Source: JAJRQY01 sp965224435
GTDB lineage: Bacteria > Actinomycetota > Acidimicrobiia > Acidimicrobiales > SZUA-35
Direction: 5' to 3'
Assembly: GCA_965224435.1 (NCBI GenBank)
Contig: OZ245048.1
Coordinates: 3,534,001-3,598,000 of the forward strand
Length of the DNA: 64,000 nt
Shown: in pieces, positions 1-8,508 of the stretch
Layout of the letters: each line of letters opens with the position of its first letter
How positions within the stretch are numbered: the first letter of the stretch is position 1
Notes under the pieces: model-generated
Databases searched by the model: none
What the model was told of the DNA's origin: nothing
The model's input: the letters and a program-made list of their open reading frames with translations, nothing else
Made by a program: the position numbers and the translations under genes

Positions 1-291
1 GGCGGCCGTCGTCAGCCCCCGCACATCGAATCGGTCCTGGATAATTGCACCGGCACCGATGAAACCAATACCAGTGACCACTTGAGCGGCAGCGCGCGAG
101 GTATCGGTTCCCGCCCCGCCGTCACCCCACAGTGCACCACTGAGGGCAAAGAGGGCCGCGCCTGCCGATACTAGGGCGTGGGTTCGCGTACCGGCCGGGT
201 GACCGCGCATGTCGCGTTCTAGTCCAACTACCGCACCCGCAGCGGCTGCCCCCAAGACACGCAGGAGGATATCGATAGGTTCCAGGTCCAT
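1..291 (-). CDS. MgtC/SapB family membrane protein (partial)
   Basis: The N-terminal 97 codons of an integral membrane protein; the 3' end lies beyond the left edge. The visible part has the MgtC/SapB pattern: a first membrane segment, VGLERDMRGHPAGTRTHALV around residues 23-42, a second hydrophobic segment, then a Gly-rich helix GIGFIGAGAIIQ around 78-89. MgtC proteins are linked to magnesium limitation and modulation of F-type ATPase, but many homologues have no proven role. The ATG overlaps the stop of the upstream YczE-like gene in a TGATG junction, so the two are probably translated together. Family assignment is secure; the function is not. Confidence 0.85.
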   Translation of the reverse strand, partial: MDLEPIDILLRVLGAAAAGAVVGLERDMRGHPAGTRTHALVSAGAALFALSGALWGDGGAGTDTSRAAAQVVTGIGFIGAGAIIQDRFDVRGLTTAA

Positions 292-902
292 CAGTCGATG
301 TTAGCGATCGTGAAGCGAGGCAGGGTGACATGCACGATTGGTCCGATCAGCAAAGCGAAAGCCAAGGTGCCAAAGCCAACAGATCCACCGAGGAGCCAGC
401 CAGCCCCTAAGGCGATCGCCTCGATCGAGGTCCGAATGCGTCGGATCGGCCATCCGAGCCGGGCAAATCCGGTCATGAGGCCATCACGCGGCCCTGCCCC
501 AAGGCCTGCACCGATATAGAGCCCCGATGCAATCCCCGTGCCAACAATGCCAAGAATCAGCGATCCGATCCGAAGTCCTGTCTGGTCAATCTCGGGCAGT
601 ACGGCAAGGGTGACGTCGACCATCAAGCCAACGATCACCGCATTGCCAATGGTTCCAAGCCCAGGCTTCTCCCTCAGTGGAATCCAAATCGCCAGAACAG
701 CGAAGCTGACGGCAACCGTTGTCTGACCCAAGGTCAATGGGATGTGTTTGGCGAGTCCTTGGTGCAAGACGGTCCAAGGGTCAGCACCGAGATCAGCCAA
801 CACAATCAAGCCAATACTGATGCCGAACAAGACGAGACCGATGAGGAGAAAGCTCAAGCGCCGTGCCGTTGGCGGCGGGGCAAGTTGTTCGAGGGCAGAC
901 AT
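291..902 (-). CDS. YczE/YitT-like multi-pass membrane protein
   Basis: A 203-residue protein made almost wholly of hydrophobic helices (about five to six segments). Gly-rich helix ends such as LADLGADPWTVLHQGLA and SGLYIGAGLGAGPRDGLMTG are typical of the YczE/YyaS/YitT group of uncharacterised membrane proteins. Substrate unknown. It is transcribed leftward and couples to the MgtC-like gene through TGATG. On the other side it faces a flavin monooxygenase gene only 23 bases away, so the two divergent promoters must overlap. GGAG lies immediately before the ATG. Confidence 0.75.
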   Translation of the reverse strand: MSALEQLAPPPTARRLSFLLIGLVLFGISIGLIVLADLGADPWTVLHQGLAKHIPLTLGQTTVAVSFAVLAIWIPLREKPGLGTIGNAVIVGLMVDVTLAVLPEIDQTGLRIGSLILGIVGTGIASGLYIGAGLGAGPRDGLMTGFARLGWPIRRIRTSIEAIALGAGWLLGGSVGFGTLAFALLIGPIVHVTLPRFTIANID

Positions 903-925
903 CTCCGGCAGGCTAGCTTTTGATC

Positions 926-2251
926 ATGACTTCACGATCTATCACCGGTCAGCCGACAACCTGCGTCGTTGGTGCTGGTCCGAGTGGACTAGCAGCGGCA
1001 CGGGCACTACTGACCAAGGGGCTTCCGGTTGAGGTCTTCGAACGAAACGATCAGGTCGGAGGGATTTGGGATCCGACAAACGAAGGAACACCCATCTACG
1101 AATCGGCTCACTTCATCTCTTCCAAGACCATGTCGGGCTTCTCCGGCCACCCGTTCCCCGACGACTTTCCGGATTATCCCCGCGCCGACCAGATCCTCAG
1201 CTACCTGCAATCGTTCACCAAGAAGCACAGCCTCGATTCCGTCGTCACCTTCAGTTGCGGCGTAGAGAAAGCCGAATGGTCGTCTGATCTCGGTTGGACG
1301 GTCACCCTTGAGTCCGGCGAGGTCAGGCAGTTCGACAATCTGGTTTGCGCCAACGGAACCCAGTGGCATCCGGCCGTGCCGGACATTCCAGGTTCGTTTG
1401 ACGGCGAGCTGTTTCACTCCAAGGATTACTCGTCCATCGATCAGCTCCGAGGCAAGCGGGTTCTCGTCATTGGGGCGGGTAACTCCGGTGTTGATATCGC
1501 TTGTGACGCCGCCTCTTCAGCTGACTACGCCGCCATCAGCATGCGTCGCGGCTACCACTTCATTCCCAAGCACATCTTCGGCATCCCCTCCGACGTCTTC
1601 GGAGATTCTGGGCCAGAGCTTCCTCTCGCCATTAGTCAGCGTGTCTTCGCCTTCATGCTCCGACTACTCAACGGTAAGCAAGAGCGGCTCGGCCTGCCCA
1701 AACCCGACCACAAGATGTTCGAAACCCACCCCATTTTGAACTCAGAGATTTTCCACTACCTCAGCCACGGCGACCTTCACGTCAAGCGGGATGTCGAATC
1801 CTTCGATGGACCCCTTGTTCGCTTTACCGACGGCTCAGCCGAAGAGTTCGATGTCGTCATCTTCGCCACTGGTTACAACACTTTGATTCCCTATGTGGAT
1901 GAAGCGGAGTTCGAATGGACGATGAGTCGTCCCTCCATGCTGATGCGAGTCTTCGATCGACGAAACCCTCACCTCTTCGCAGTTGGTTTCAGTGAAGGCG
2001 ACGGTGGAGGTTTTCCCATCTTTGAACTGATGGCTGACGCGGTGGCCAATGTCGTGCAGCAGATCGGGCCGGCGGCTCAAGCCACGCCTGGCCCCTGGCT
2101 TCGCTTCTTACGCCAAGCTGATCCCGACATCATTGGCCAGGTCAAATTGATCAAGGTGCCGCGGCATGCCGCCTACATTCACGCCTCCGCCTACAAGAAG
2201 GAAATGGCGAAGATACGAACACAGTTCAACTGGGACGACCAGGCAACCTGA
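926..2251 (+). CDS. Flavin-containing monooxygenase
   Basis: An FAD/NADPH-dependent monooxygenase of 441 residues, the usual family length. Visible are the FAD dinucleotide motif GAGPSG (residues 16-21), the FMO fingerprint F-x-G-x-x-x-H-x-x-x-Y (FDGELFHSKDY, 158-168), the NADPH motif GAGNSG (183-188) and the late ATGYN motif. Such enzymes oxygenate soft nucleophiles (N or S), and some act as Baeyer-Villiger oxygenases; the substrate cannot be told from the sequence. I take the ATG at 926; a TTG two codons upstream is an alternative. It is followed after 23 bases by a HAD hydrolase on the same strand. Confidence 0.88.
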   Translation: MTSRSITGQPTTCVVGAGPSGLAAARALLTKGLPVEVFERNDQVGGIWDPTNEGTPIYESAHFISSKTMSGFSGHPFPDDFPDYPRADQILSYLQSFTKKHSLDSVVTFSCGVEKAEWSSDLGWTVTLESGEVRQFDNLVCANGTQWHPAVPDIPGSFDGELFHSKDYSSIDQLRGKRVLVIGAGNSGVDIACDAASSADYAAISMRRGYHFIPKHIFGIPSDVFGDSGPELPLAISQRVFAFMLRLLNGKQERLGLPKPDHKMFETHPILNSEIFHYLSHGDLHVKRDVESFDGPLVRFTDGSAEEFDVVIFATGYNTLIPYVDEAEFEWTMSRPSMLMRVFDRRNPHLFAVGFSEGDGGGFPIFELMADAVANVVQQIGPAAQATPGPWLRFLRQADPDIIGQVKLIKVPRHAAYIHASAYKKEMAKIRTQFNWDDQAT

Positions 2252-2274
2252 CAATTAACCGAGCCCTCGACCAG

Positions 2275-2997
2275 ATGTTCTATTGTGACGGGGTGCCAGC
2301 CTTCCCTCTCGTCCTGTTTGACCTCGACCACACCCTCTTTGACTTCGAGGGCTCGAAGAAGATCGCCTTTCGAGAAGTTCTGGAGGAGGAGGGAGTCGAG
2401 AACCCGTGGTCCTATCTGGATGTGTTCAAACAGATTGAGCGACCACTTTGGGCTGGTCTTGAGCGGGGCGAACTTACTCTCGACTCACTGAACGATCGCC
2501 GCTTCGAAGAACTTGTGAAGGTCGCTGGACTCGATGCCGATCCCACGGCCATGGGGACCAGCTACCTCTCTTGGCTAGGTAAGAGCGGCGGCCTCTTCCC
2601 CGGCGCTCGAGAACTGTTGGATGGTCTCGTGGACCACTGCACACTGGCCCTGGTTTCCAACGGCTACGGCGAAGTTCAACACGCTCGCATGAGCAACTTT
2701 GACCTTGCTCACTACTTCGACGCCATCATCGTGTCCAGCGAGGTCGGCGTAGCCAAACCCCACCCGGACTTCTTCGATCACGCCTTCAGCGCTCTGGGTA
2801 ATCCTGATCCGCAGACTGCACTGATGGTTGGAGACAGTCTGACGTCTGACATTACCGGAGCCAACAATTACGGACTGTCGTGTTGTTGGTACAACCCGTC
2901 CGAACAGCCAGCCCCAGATCATCTGGAGATCGACTTCACTGTGTCTGACTTGGCGGCCATTCGGTCAATTGTCCTGGATGGAAAGACTGTCTCGTGA
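2275..2997 (+). CDS. HAD-superfamily hydrolase, YjjG-like
   Basis: A 240-residue haloacid dehalogenase-type hydrolase. Motif I is FDLDHTLFD with nucleophile D16 and acid D18. Motif II is VSNGYGE, the conserved Lys follows in VGVAKPHPDFF, and motif IV is MVGDSLTSDI. The helical cap between motifs I and II is of the C1 type, as in YjjG pyrimidine nucleotidases and related phosphatases. A housecleaning nucleotidase or phosphoglycolate-like phosphatase role is likely but not proven. No clear Shine-Dalgarno precedes the ATG. The last four bases overlap the GTG of the GNAT gene (GTGA). Confidence 0.85.
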   Translation: MFYCDGVPAFPLVLFDLDHTLFDFEGSKKIAFREVLEEEGVENPWSYLDVFKQIERPLWAGLERGELTLDSLNDRRFEELVKVAGLDADPTAMGTSYLSWLGKSGGLFPGARELLDGLVDHCTLALVSNGYGEVQHARMSNFDLAHYFDAIIVSSEVGVAKPHPDFFDHAFSALGNPDPQTALMVGDSLTSDITGANNYGLSCCWYNPSEQPAPDHLEIDFTVSDLAAIRSIVLDGKTVS

Positions 2998-3542
2998 GTT
3001 CAGCTTCAAATCCAACAGCACAGTCCATTCCCGTCATCGAATCCGACCGCCTCATCCTTCGCGGATTCCAAGAGTCGGACTTTGAGCCGATGGCCAAGTT
3101 CTACGCCGATCCAATGTCAGCCTTCTACGGCGGACCTTGCGACAAGGAAGAAGGATGGCGCAAATTTGCTGCGTATGCGGGGCATTGGATGTTGCGGGGA
3201 TACGGCCCGTGGGCGTTGGAAGAGAAGGCCACCGGTGAATACGTTGGCCTGAGCGGCTTGTGGTATCCCGAGGGATGGATCGAGCCAGAGATCACCTGGG
3301 CCCTGGTGCCGGGCAAGCATGGAAATGGCTACGCCACAGAAGCAGCCCTGACTGCATTGCAGGCGGCTTATGAGATGTTCGGCTGGACTCGAGCTGTGAG
3401 CGTGATCGCCAAGGACAATCCAGCTTCGGTAGCGGTTGCCACTCGCATGGGTGCCACCTTCGAACGCGAGGTCGACTACCGCTACGGCAAAGCCAACCTC
3501 TACGTCCATCCACCCCTCGACCAGCTCAACGCCGCTCCCTGA
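2994..3542 (+). CDS. GNAT N-acetyltransferase (RimJ/RimL type)
   Basis: A 182-residue acetyltransferase of the Acetyltransf_3 type. It starts with the usual SDRLILRGFQESDF strand-helix and carries the acetyl-CoA loop region GKHGNGYATEAALTAL (about residues 103-118), then SVIAKDNPASVAVATRMGA, where the Asn-Pro-Ala-Ser helix is a hallmark of RimJ/RimL proteins. The acceptor (protein N-terminus or small amine) is unknown. The GTG start overlaps the HAD gene by four bases, so the pair is co-translated. It is convergent with the thiolase gene 50 bases downstream. Confidence 0.88.
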   Translation: MSSASNPTAQSIPVIESDRLILRGFQESDFEPMAKFYADPMSAFYGGPCDKEEGWRKFAAYAGHWMLRGYGPWALEEKATGEYVGLSGLWYPEGWIEPEITWALVPGKHGNGYATEAALTALQAAYEMFGWTRAVSVIAKDNPASVAVATRMGATFEREVDYRYGKANLYVHPPLDQLNAAP

Positions 3543-3592
3543 CGGTCGCTGCCAGCCGCCGCATCTCTGGTGGCCGACATCCGGTTGTAGGC

Positions 3593-4810
3593 CTAGACAC
3601 GCTCCACGATCATGGCGGTGCCTTGGCCGACGCCGATACACATGGTGGCCAGTGCACGATCCTTGCCACTCGCTTGCAGCTGACGAACCGCGGTCACAAT
3701 CAGGCGAGCCCCGCTCATGCCCAACGGATGACCCAGGGCAATGCCGCCGCCGAGCGGATTGATGCGAGGGTCATCATCGGCAATACCAAGCTGGCGGGTA
3801 CAAGCCAAAACCTGGGCGGCAAAGGCTTCGTTGATTTCGATGAGGTCGAAGTCATCCATGCTCAGCCCCGTCTTTGCCAGCACCTTGCGAGTGGCAAACA
3901 CCGGACCAATACCCATCACTCGCGGCTCCACCCCAGCAGCAGCCGAGGCCGTGATTTTGGCCAGTGGTGTCAGTCCGTACTTCTCGACCGCATCAGCTGA
4001 GGCCAGCAAGACTGCGGCCGCCCCGTCATTGATCCCTGATGCATTGCCTGCGGTGATGGATCCGTCAGGCACAATGGCCCGCAACTTGGCCAGCGCTTCG
4101 GGTGATGACTTCCGCGGGTGTTCATCGGTGTCGACGATGGTGGTGGAACGCCGCTCAACCACCTCGACCGGCACGATCTCATCGGAGAAAGCACCGGCGG
4201 CAATGGCAGCCGCCGCCTTGGTCTGACTCCACAGAGCGAAGGCGTCCTGTTCTTCCCGGCTGATGTTGTAGTCATCGGCCAGGTTCTGGGCGGTCTCGGG
4301 CATGGAGTCGGTGCCGTAAACCTTCAATGCCGGGTTGACGAAACGCCAACCAATGGTGGTGTCGAACATCTGAGCGGTCCGGTCAAACGCCTTGGTTGAT
4401 TTTCCAACCACCATTGGCGCCCGTGACATCGACTCCACTCCCCCGGCCACATAGAGCTCACCCATGCCCGAAGCAATCATGGCCGCGGCATTCCCGATCG
4501 AGGTCATGCCCGAGGCACACAGCCGGTTGACCGTATGCGCGGGAACCTCGGTTGGAAAGCCAGCAAGCAACGAAGCCATGCGAGCGACATTGCGGTTGTC
4601 CTCACCGGCTTGGTTGGCGCAACCCATGATCAGGTCATCAACCGCGGTCCAATCGACCCCATCATTTCGCTCGCGAATGGCCCGAAGCACGACGGCGGCC
4701 AGATCATCTGGCCGCACCCCCGAAAGGGAGCCTCCATATCGACCGACTGGGGTACGGGCACCATCACAAACAAAGACATCGTCACTCATGGCATGAAAAC
4801 TAGCTGTCAT
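3593..4810 (-). CDS. Acetyl-CoA acyltransferase (thiolase), PcaF-like
   Basis: A 405-residue thiolase. The acyl-accepting cysteine is C98 in VNRLCASGMTS; the C-terminal half has the His motif GGGIALGHPLGMSG and the second cysteine motif CIGVGQG. The stretch GCANQAGEDNRNVARM resembles 3-oxoadipyl-CoA thiolases (PcaF/PaaJ) more than plain acetoacetyl-CoA thiolases, so a role in aromatic or dicarboxylate beta-oxidation is plausible. No other beta-ketoadipate gene is nearby. AGGTGG precedes the ATG at 4810; another ATG at 4789 matches where family similarity begins. It lies 63 bases downstream of the NAD(P)-binding protein gene, probably in one transcript. Confidence 0.88.
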   Translation of the reverse strand: MTASFHAMSDDVFVCDGARTPVGRYGGSLSGVRPDDLAAVVLRAIRERNDGVDWTAVDDLIMGCANQAGEDNRNVARMASLLAGFPTEVPAHTVNRLCASGMTSIGNAAAMIASGMGELYVAGGVESMSRAPMVVGKSTKAFDRTAQMFDTTIGWRFVNPALKVYGTDSMPETAQNLADDYNISREEQDAFALWSQTKAAAAIAAGAFSDEIVPVEVVERRSTTIVDTDEHPRKSSPEALAKLRAIVPDGSITAGNASGINDGAAAVLLASADAVEKYGLTPLAKITASAAAGVEPRVMGIGPVFATRKVLAKTGLSMDDFDLIEINEAFAAQVLACTRQLGIADDDPRINPLGGGIALGHPLGMSGARLIVTAVRQLQASGKDRALATMCIGVGQGTAMIVERV

Positions 4811-4873
4811 CTACCACCTGACCAAAGCCGAGACGCAATGACGATGTCGGCAATCAGCACGATGGCTTCGGTG

Positions 4874-5875
4874 TTACTTCCGGTAGGCCTCGATGACGCC
4901 AAGCAAGGTCTCGTCCAGAGGCTGATGGTCCCAGCCGAACTCCTTGGTGAAGGCGCTGGAATCGATGATGAAGGGTCGGTCCCACTGGTACTGCATCTCC
5001 TTCAGCTCCCGGATCACCGGCATGAAAACTCCCATCACGGTCAGAGCAAGGCTTGGGACCGATTTGGTCTTCACCGGGTCAATGCCCGCCAGCTGGCAAA
5101 TCCGGGTGACCATGTCCTCGGCGGTGACCGGAGCAGCCGTCGGTACGTGCCAGGCTTTGCCCCAAGCAGCAGGTTCTGCCGCCAGTGTCACCAGGGCTCG
5201 GGCCGCATCATCAACCGAGGTCCAGCTATGGGGTTGGCGGGGGTCACCAAGCACGGAGACCGATTTGGATTTCAGCAGCTTGGGCATGAGACGGTCTGCG
5301 AATTGTCCGTTCTCGGTGATCTGCGAACCGATGTAGTCCGACGCGCGGGCTTCGGTGATACGAACCTTTCCGGCATCGTGGGCCGCCTTGGCCTCATTCC
5401 ACATGTCGACCCGAATCTGGCCCTTCTTGGAGCTCGGACGGAGGGGGAAGTCTTCGGTCATGGGTACGGTCGGGTCGGCATAGCCATACAGATTGCTCAT
5501 GGTTGAGAGAACTGCGCCTGTCTGCTCGGCCGCAGCCAGCAGCGACTTGGCCAGTGGCGGCCATGCTGTGGCCCACTGGTGATATTGGGGGTTGGCACAG
5601 TTGTAGATGGCCGTGGCGCCATCACTTTCCTGAGCAAGCTTTGCGGAGTTTGCTGCATCTAGTTTGACCAGCTGGATGCCCGCCCCACTCGGCCCACTCC
5701 CCGACCGGCTGATGACCTTCACCCGGTGACCGGCATCGGCAAGGAGCCCGGCAACGGAGGAACCAACTGCTCCCGCTCCGACTACGACATGAAGTTCCGC
5801 ACCCGGCTTGGCATCCTCCCATTCGTATTGGGTGGCCTCGTTCTGTTCCTCGTTCTGTTGCTCATGATTGGCCAT
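4874..5875 (-). CDS. NAD(P)-binding Rossmann-fold epimerase/reductase-like protein
   Basis: A 333-residue protein with an N-terminal dinucleotide-binding fold (GAGAVGSSVAG from residue 33) after an acidic, Gln-rich lead. The middle part (MSNLYGYADP) and C-terminal part resemble NAD-dependent epimerase/dehydratase-type extended SDRs. A clear YxxxK catalytic pair is not evident, so it may be an atypical family member. The start at ATG 5875 is favoured by GAAGAGGA a few bases upstream; a GTG at 5911 would reach into the operator region. The gene is divergent from a TetR gene and probably repressed by it. The thiolase gene follows in the same direction. Confidence 0.72.
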   Translation of the reverse strand: MANHEQQNEEQNEATQYEWEDAKPGAELHVVVGAGAVGSSVAGLLADAGHRVKVISRSGSGPSGAGIQLVKLDAANSAKLAQESDGATAIYNCANPQYHQWATAWPPLAKSLLAAAEQTGAVLSTMSNLYGYADPTVPMTEDFPLRPSSKKGQIRVDMWNEAKAAHDAGKVRITEARASDYIGSQITENGQFADRLMPKLLKSKSVSVLGDPRQPHSWTSVDDAARALVTLAAEPAAWGKAWHVPTAAPVTAEDMVTRICQLAGIDPVKTKSVPSLALTVMGVFMPVIRELKEMQYQWDRPFIIDSSAFTKEFGWDHQPLDETLLGVIEAYRK

Positions 5876-5919
5876 CGTGGTCCTCTTCACTGTTCTTCGT
5901 TTCACCGGCACTCATTCCG

Positions 5920-5980
5920 AGAGCACCGCTCTTGTTTAAAGAATGCACGCAAGTGGGTGAAAAGTCAAGAGCACTGCTCT
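5920..5980. promoter_or_regulatory. Two copies of a 13-bp inverted-repeat operator (TetR candidate)
   Basis: AGAGCACCGCTCT at 5920-5932 and AGAGCACTGCTCT at 5968-5980 are near-identical. The second is a perfect 6-1-6 palindrome, and the two lie 48 bases apart. A further half-site TGCTCT lies at 5994-5999. They fill the gap between the leftward NAD(P)-binding protein gene and the rightward TetR gene, which is where a TetR repressor would bind to control itself and its neighbour. Seen directly: the repeats. Inferred: who binds them. Confidence 0.65.
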
Positions 5981-6042
5981 CTTTTTAGATAATTGCTCTC
6001 GTTTCTCTTGCTTCTGGATCGATTCCCGTCGATACTCCACTG

Positions 6043-6768
6043 ATGAAAACTGGGTCGCGAAGGACAAGTGCAGTCGGGATCCGGGAACGGAACCGGCTGG
6101 AACTCACAGCTGAGATTCTGGCTTCGGCCAACCGCCACCTGGTCGAACACGGCTCGACCGATCTCTCCCTGCGAGCGATCACCCGCGATCTCGGCATGGC
6201 TTCTTCGGCCATCTATCGCTACTTTTCCAGCCGCGACGAACTGCTCACCGCCCTCATCATCGAGGCCTACAACGATCTGGCCGACCGAGTAGAGGTGGCC
6301 GATGGTGGGGTCAGCGAACGAGGTGACCACCGCGCCAGATGGCAAGCCATCAGTGCCAGCATTCGGGGCTGGGCCCTGGACAATCCCCAACAATGGGCCC
6401 TGATTTATGGCACCCCGATCATGGGATACGCCGCACCTGAAGCCACTATTGCCGCCGCTACCCGCTCGACCCGGCCTCTACTCCAGCTTCTCATCGACGA
6501 GTCTGGACGATCCGGAGCCACAGAACTAGCGACTGAAAGCGATACCCCGATTCTGGCCCCAGGCCTCAGCAGTATCCTGGCCGAGATCGGCGGACCATTT
6601 GCCGAAACCGACGTTGTCAATGGTTTGGGCGCATGGGCGGAAGTCATCGGTCTGATCAGCCTTGAGCTTTTTGGTCACCTCAAGAATGTCGTTGTCGATC
6701 GTGACGCACACTTCACCTACCTGAGCAATGAGATCGGCAAGCGACTGAACTTCGATCCTGAGCCTTGA
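6043..6768 (+). CDS. TetR/AcrR family transcriptional regulator
   Basis: A 241-residue regulator. The N-terminal helix-turn-helix (about residues 20-65) has the TetR signature, with DLSLRAITRDLGMASSAIYR then YFSSRDELLTALI. The C-terminal ligand domain is of the TetR_C WHG type, with WALIYGTPIMGY near the middle. It is transcribed away from the NAD(P)-binding protein and thiolase genes, with two 13-bp inverted repeats between them, so autoregulation and control of that operon are likely. The ligand is unknown, possibly a CoA ester or an aromatic compound given the thiolase. Confidence 0.9.
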   Translation: MKTGSRRTSAVGIRERNRLELTAEILASANRHLVEHGSTDLSLRAITRDLGMASSAIYRYFSSRDELLTALIIEAYNDLADRVEVADGGVSERGDHRARWQAISASIRGWALDNPQQWALIYGTPIMGYAAPEATIAAATRSTRPLLQLLIDESGRSGATELATESDTPILAPGLSSILAEIGGPFAETDVVNGLGAWAEVIGLISLELFGHLKNVVVDRDAHFTYLSNEIGKRLNFDPEP

Positions 6769-6827
6769 CCGACTCTCCCACTGTTTGGGACTGAGACTGA
6801 ATCCGCAGTTACGTCTCCTGACCCCGA

Positions 6828-7115
6828 CTACTTCGAATCATCGACCAAGGCGTCCCACTCGAACTGGGTGGTACTGCGAGTCCTACTTGCTCGACGAGGT
6901 ATGTGCTGAGCCCTGCTTTTGGACCACTTCCAAAGGGCTTTGCACACAAGACCGAGTATGGGCAAGAGGATTAGTCCAAGGGTGATTGCCATGATTCGCC
7001 CATAGCTCCAAGCGCTCGACACGATCTTCAGGTAGATCACAGTCGCTACCACAAAGACCAGGATCGCTGGACTGGCTCGACGCAAGAACGTCATCACGTC
7101 GTTGTCGGTTTGCAT
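6828..7115 (-). CDS. Small two-helix membrane protein, unknown function
   Basis: A 95-residue protein with two predicted membrane helices (about residues 16-33 and 41-62) and a basic C-terminal tail. No family recognised. It is taken as a real gene because AAAGGAG stands 8 bases before the ATG and the hydrophobic pattern is coherent. It is convergent with the TetR gene. Confidence 0.6.
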   Translation of the reverse strand: MQTDNDVMTFLRRASPAILVFVVATVIYLKIVSSAWSYGRIMAITLGLILLPILGLVCKALWKWSKSRAQHIPRRASRTRSTTQFEWDALVDDSK

Positions 7116-7146
7116 CCTCTGACTCCTTTACCACTTCGGGGCCAAT

Positions 7147-7199
7147 GGGCAGAAGCACGAGCATCATGAGATGGATGCTCGTGCTTTTCCCTCCTGCCC
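7147..7199 (+). terminator. Long stem-loop with a short T run
   Basis: A perfect 13-bp stem (7153-7165 with 7174-7186, 8-base loop) is extended by a second paired block GGGCAG/CTGCCC (7147-7152 with 7194-7199). TTTT overlaps the end of the inner stem on the plus strand. It resembles an intrinsic terminator, yet it lies between two divergent genes, where no plus-strand gene obviously needs one. It could stop antisense transcription or act at DNA level. Confidence 0.45.
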
Positions 7200-7338
7200 A
7201 ATCGCCCTCCGGACACTACGCCAAGGGCATGAACCAGGTCGTAACTGCAACCTCTTCGTCACCTTTGCTTGATCGACAGAGACGAACCCGAGCTAGCGCC
7301 ACCACCTAGCCAGGCGGGTACGCGAGACTCTTGCCCAC

Positions 7339-8499
7339 ATGGTGATGCAGGGAATGAACCGACGCAGCTTTCTGAACAAGGCAGTCAAGGTGGGCGCCAC
7401 GCTCGGAGCGACGGCCTCAGTCCCTTGGGTAATGCCAAGCCAAGTCAGTGCCAATCGTCTTCGGCAGCAACCCACCATACGGCCCCGTGCCGAGTGGGAT
7501 CAGGGGAACGGACCAACTGGTCCAATTGAAGCTGAAGAACCCCTCTTCTTGTTAGTCCACCACACCGCCCAACCTGGCAACAACTACACATCCGACGACG
7601 TGCCCGGTCTCCTTCGCAGCATGTACTGGTTCCACTCCGGAGATGAAAAGGGCTGGGCAGACATTGCCTACAACTTCCTCGTCGATCAATTCGGAACAAT
7701 CTGGGAAGGCCGAACCGGCAGCATCGCCGGACCAGTGCGGGGCTCAGCCACCGGCGGCAACCAAGGTTTCTCCCAGCTGTGTTGCTTCATCGGCAACCTG
7801 AGTGAGAGCGAGCCAACCCCCGCAGCCACCGACTCCATGGTCGAGCTTCTGGCCTGGTTAGCCGTGCAACGCAATATCAACATCCAACCCGGAGCAACCG
7901 TCAGCTTCACTTCGCGAGGTTCCAACAAGTGGCCCCGGGGATCCGAGATCACCACTCCCACCATTGCTGGACATCGCGACATGTCCCAGACCAGTTGCCC
8001 TGGAGACAAGGGCTATGCCTTTGTGACCAACCGATTGCCAGTCCTGGTTCTGGCCAAGGTCAACGGGGTTGAGCCTCCACCGCCAGACGACCCAGACTCC
8101 GGCAGTCCTGATCTCGAAACCACCTCCACCACCGAAACCGAAACATCGACTACCGAGACTGCCGAGTCATCGACAACAGACGCCACGGAACCATCCACGG
8201 AAACCACCACCACGGCCGAGACGAACACAACAGGGCACAACACATCTTCGCCTCCAGAATCAGCCACATCAGCAGAGTCCAGTGAGCTTGGGTCCGAGCT
8301 CGAGGAGGCGCTTTCGGCCCAGCCGGAATCCACGGTGAAAAGCTGGACTGACGGATCCCTGCGGTGGGCTCTGCCAGCAGCCGCAGTCATTGCTGGCGGT
8401 GCCGTCACCTACCGCCGCACAAGTGGGAGTGGAGCGACACCCGCAAGCGACGATTCCGACTCAACCGATCCAACGGCTAAGACTGAACGCACTGACTAA
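7339..8499 (+). CDS. Tat-exported N-acetylmuramoyl-L-alanine amidase (PGRP type)
   Basis: A 386-residue secreted peptidoglycan amidase. The N-terminus has the twin-arginine signal NRRSFLNK, a hydrophobic stretch and a cleavage-like PSQVSA. The catalytic domain (about residues 47-240) is of the PGRP/amidase_2 type, with zinc histidines in LLVHHTAQPG and AGHRDM and a cysteine near the end (QTSCPGDKGY). A Thr/Glu/Ser-rich stalk (about 253-330) and a final hydrophobic helix with a charged tail suggest surface anchoring. It probably cleaves the stem peptide from muramic acid in wall turnover. Two downstream genes follow at 9 and -4 bases. Confidence 0.88.
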   Translation: MVMQGMNRRSFLNKAVKVGATLGATASVPWVMPSQVSANRLRQQPTIRPRAEWDQGNGPTGPIEAEEPLFLLVHHTAQPGNNYTSDDVPGLLRSMYWFHSGDEKGWADIAYNFLVDQFGTIWEGRTGSIAGPVRGSATGGNQGFSQLCCFIGNLSESEPTPAATDSMVELLAWLAVQRNINIQPGATVSFTSRGSNKWPRGSEITTPTIAGHRDMSQTSCPGDKGYAFVTNRLPVLVLAKVNGVEPPPPDDPDSGSPDLETTSTTETETSTTETAESSTTDATEPSTETTTTAETNTTGHNTSSPPESATSAESSELGSELEEALSAQPESTVKSWTDGSLRWALPAAAVIAGGAVTYRRTSGSGATPASDDSDSTDPTAKTERTD

Positions 8500-8508
8500 G
8501 CTTGGACA

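Noticed and set aside
4535..5506. 323-residue plus-strand frame across the thiolase/oxidoreductase junction
   Set aside because: It is antisense to two real genes and has no protein-like motifs.
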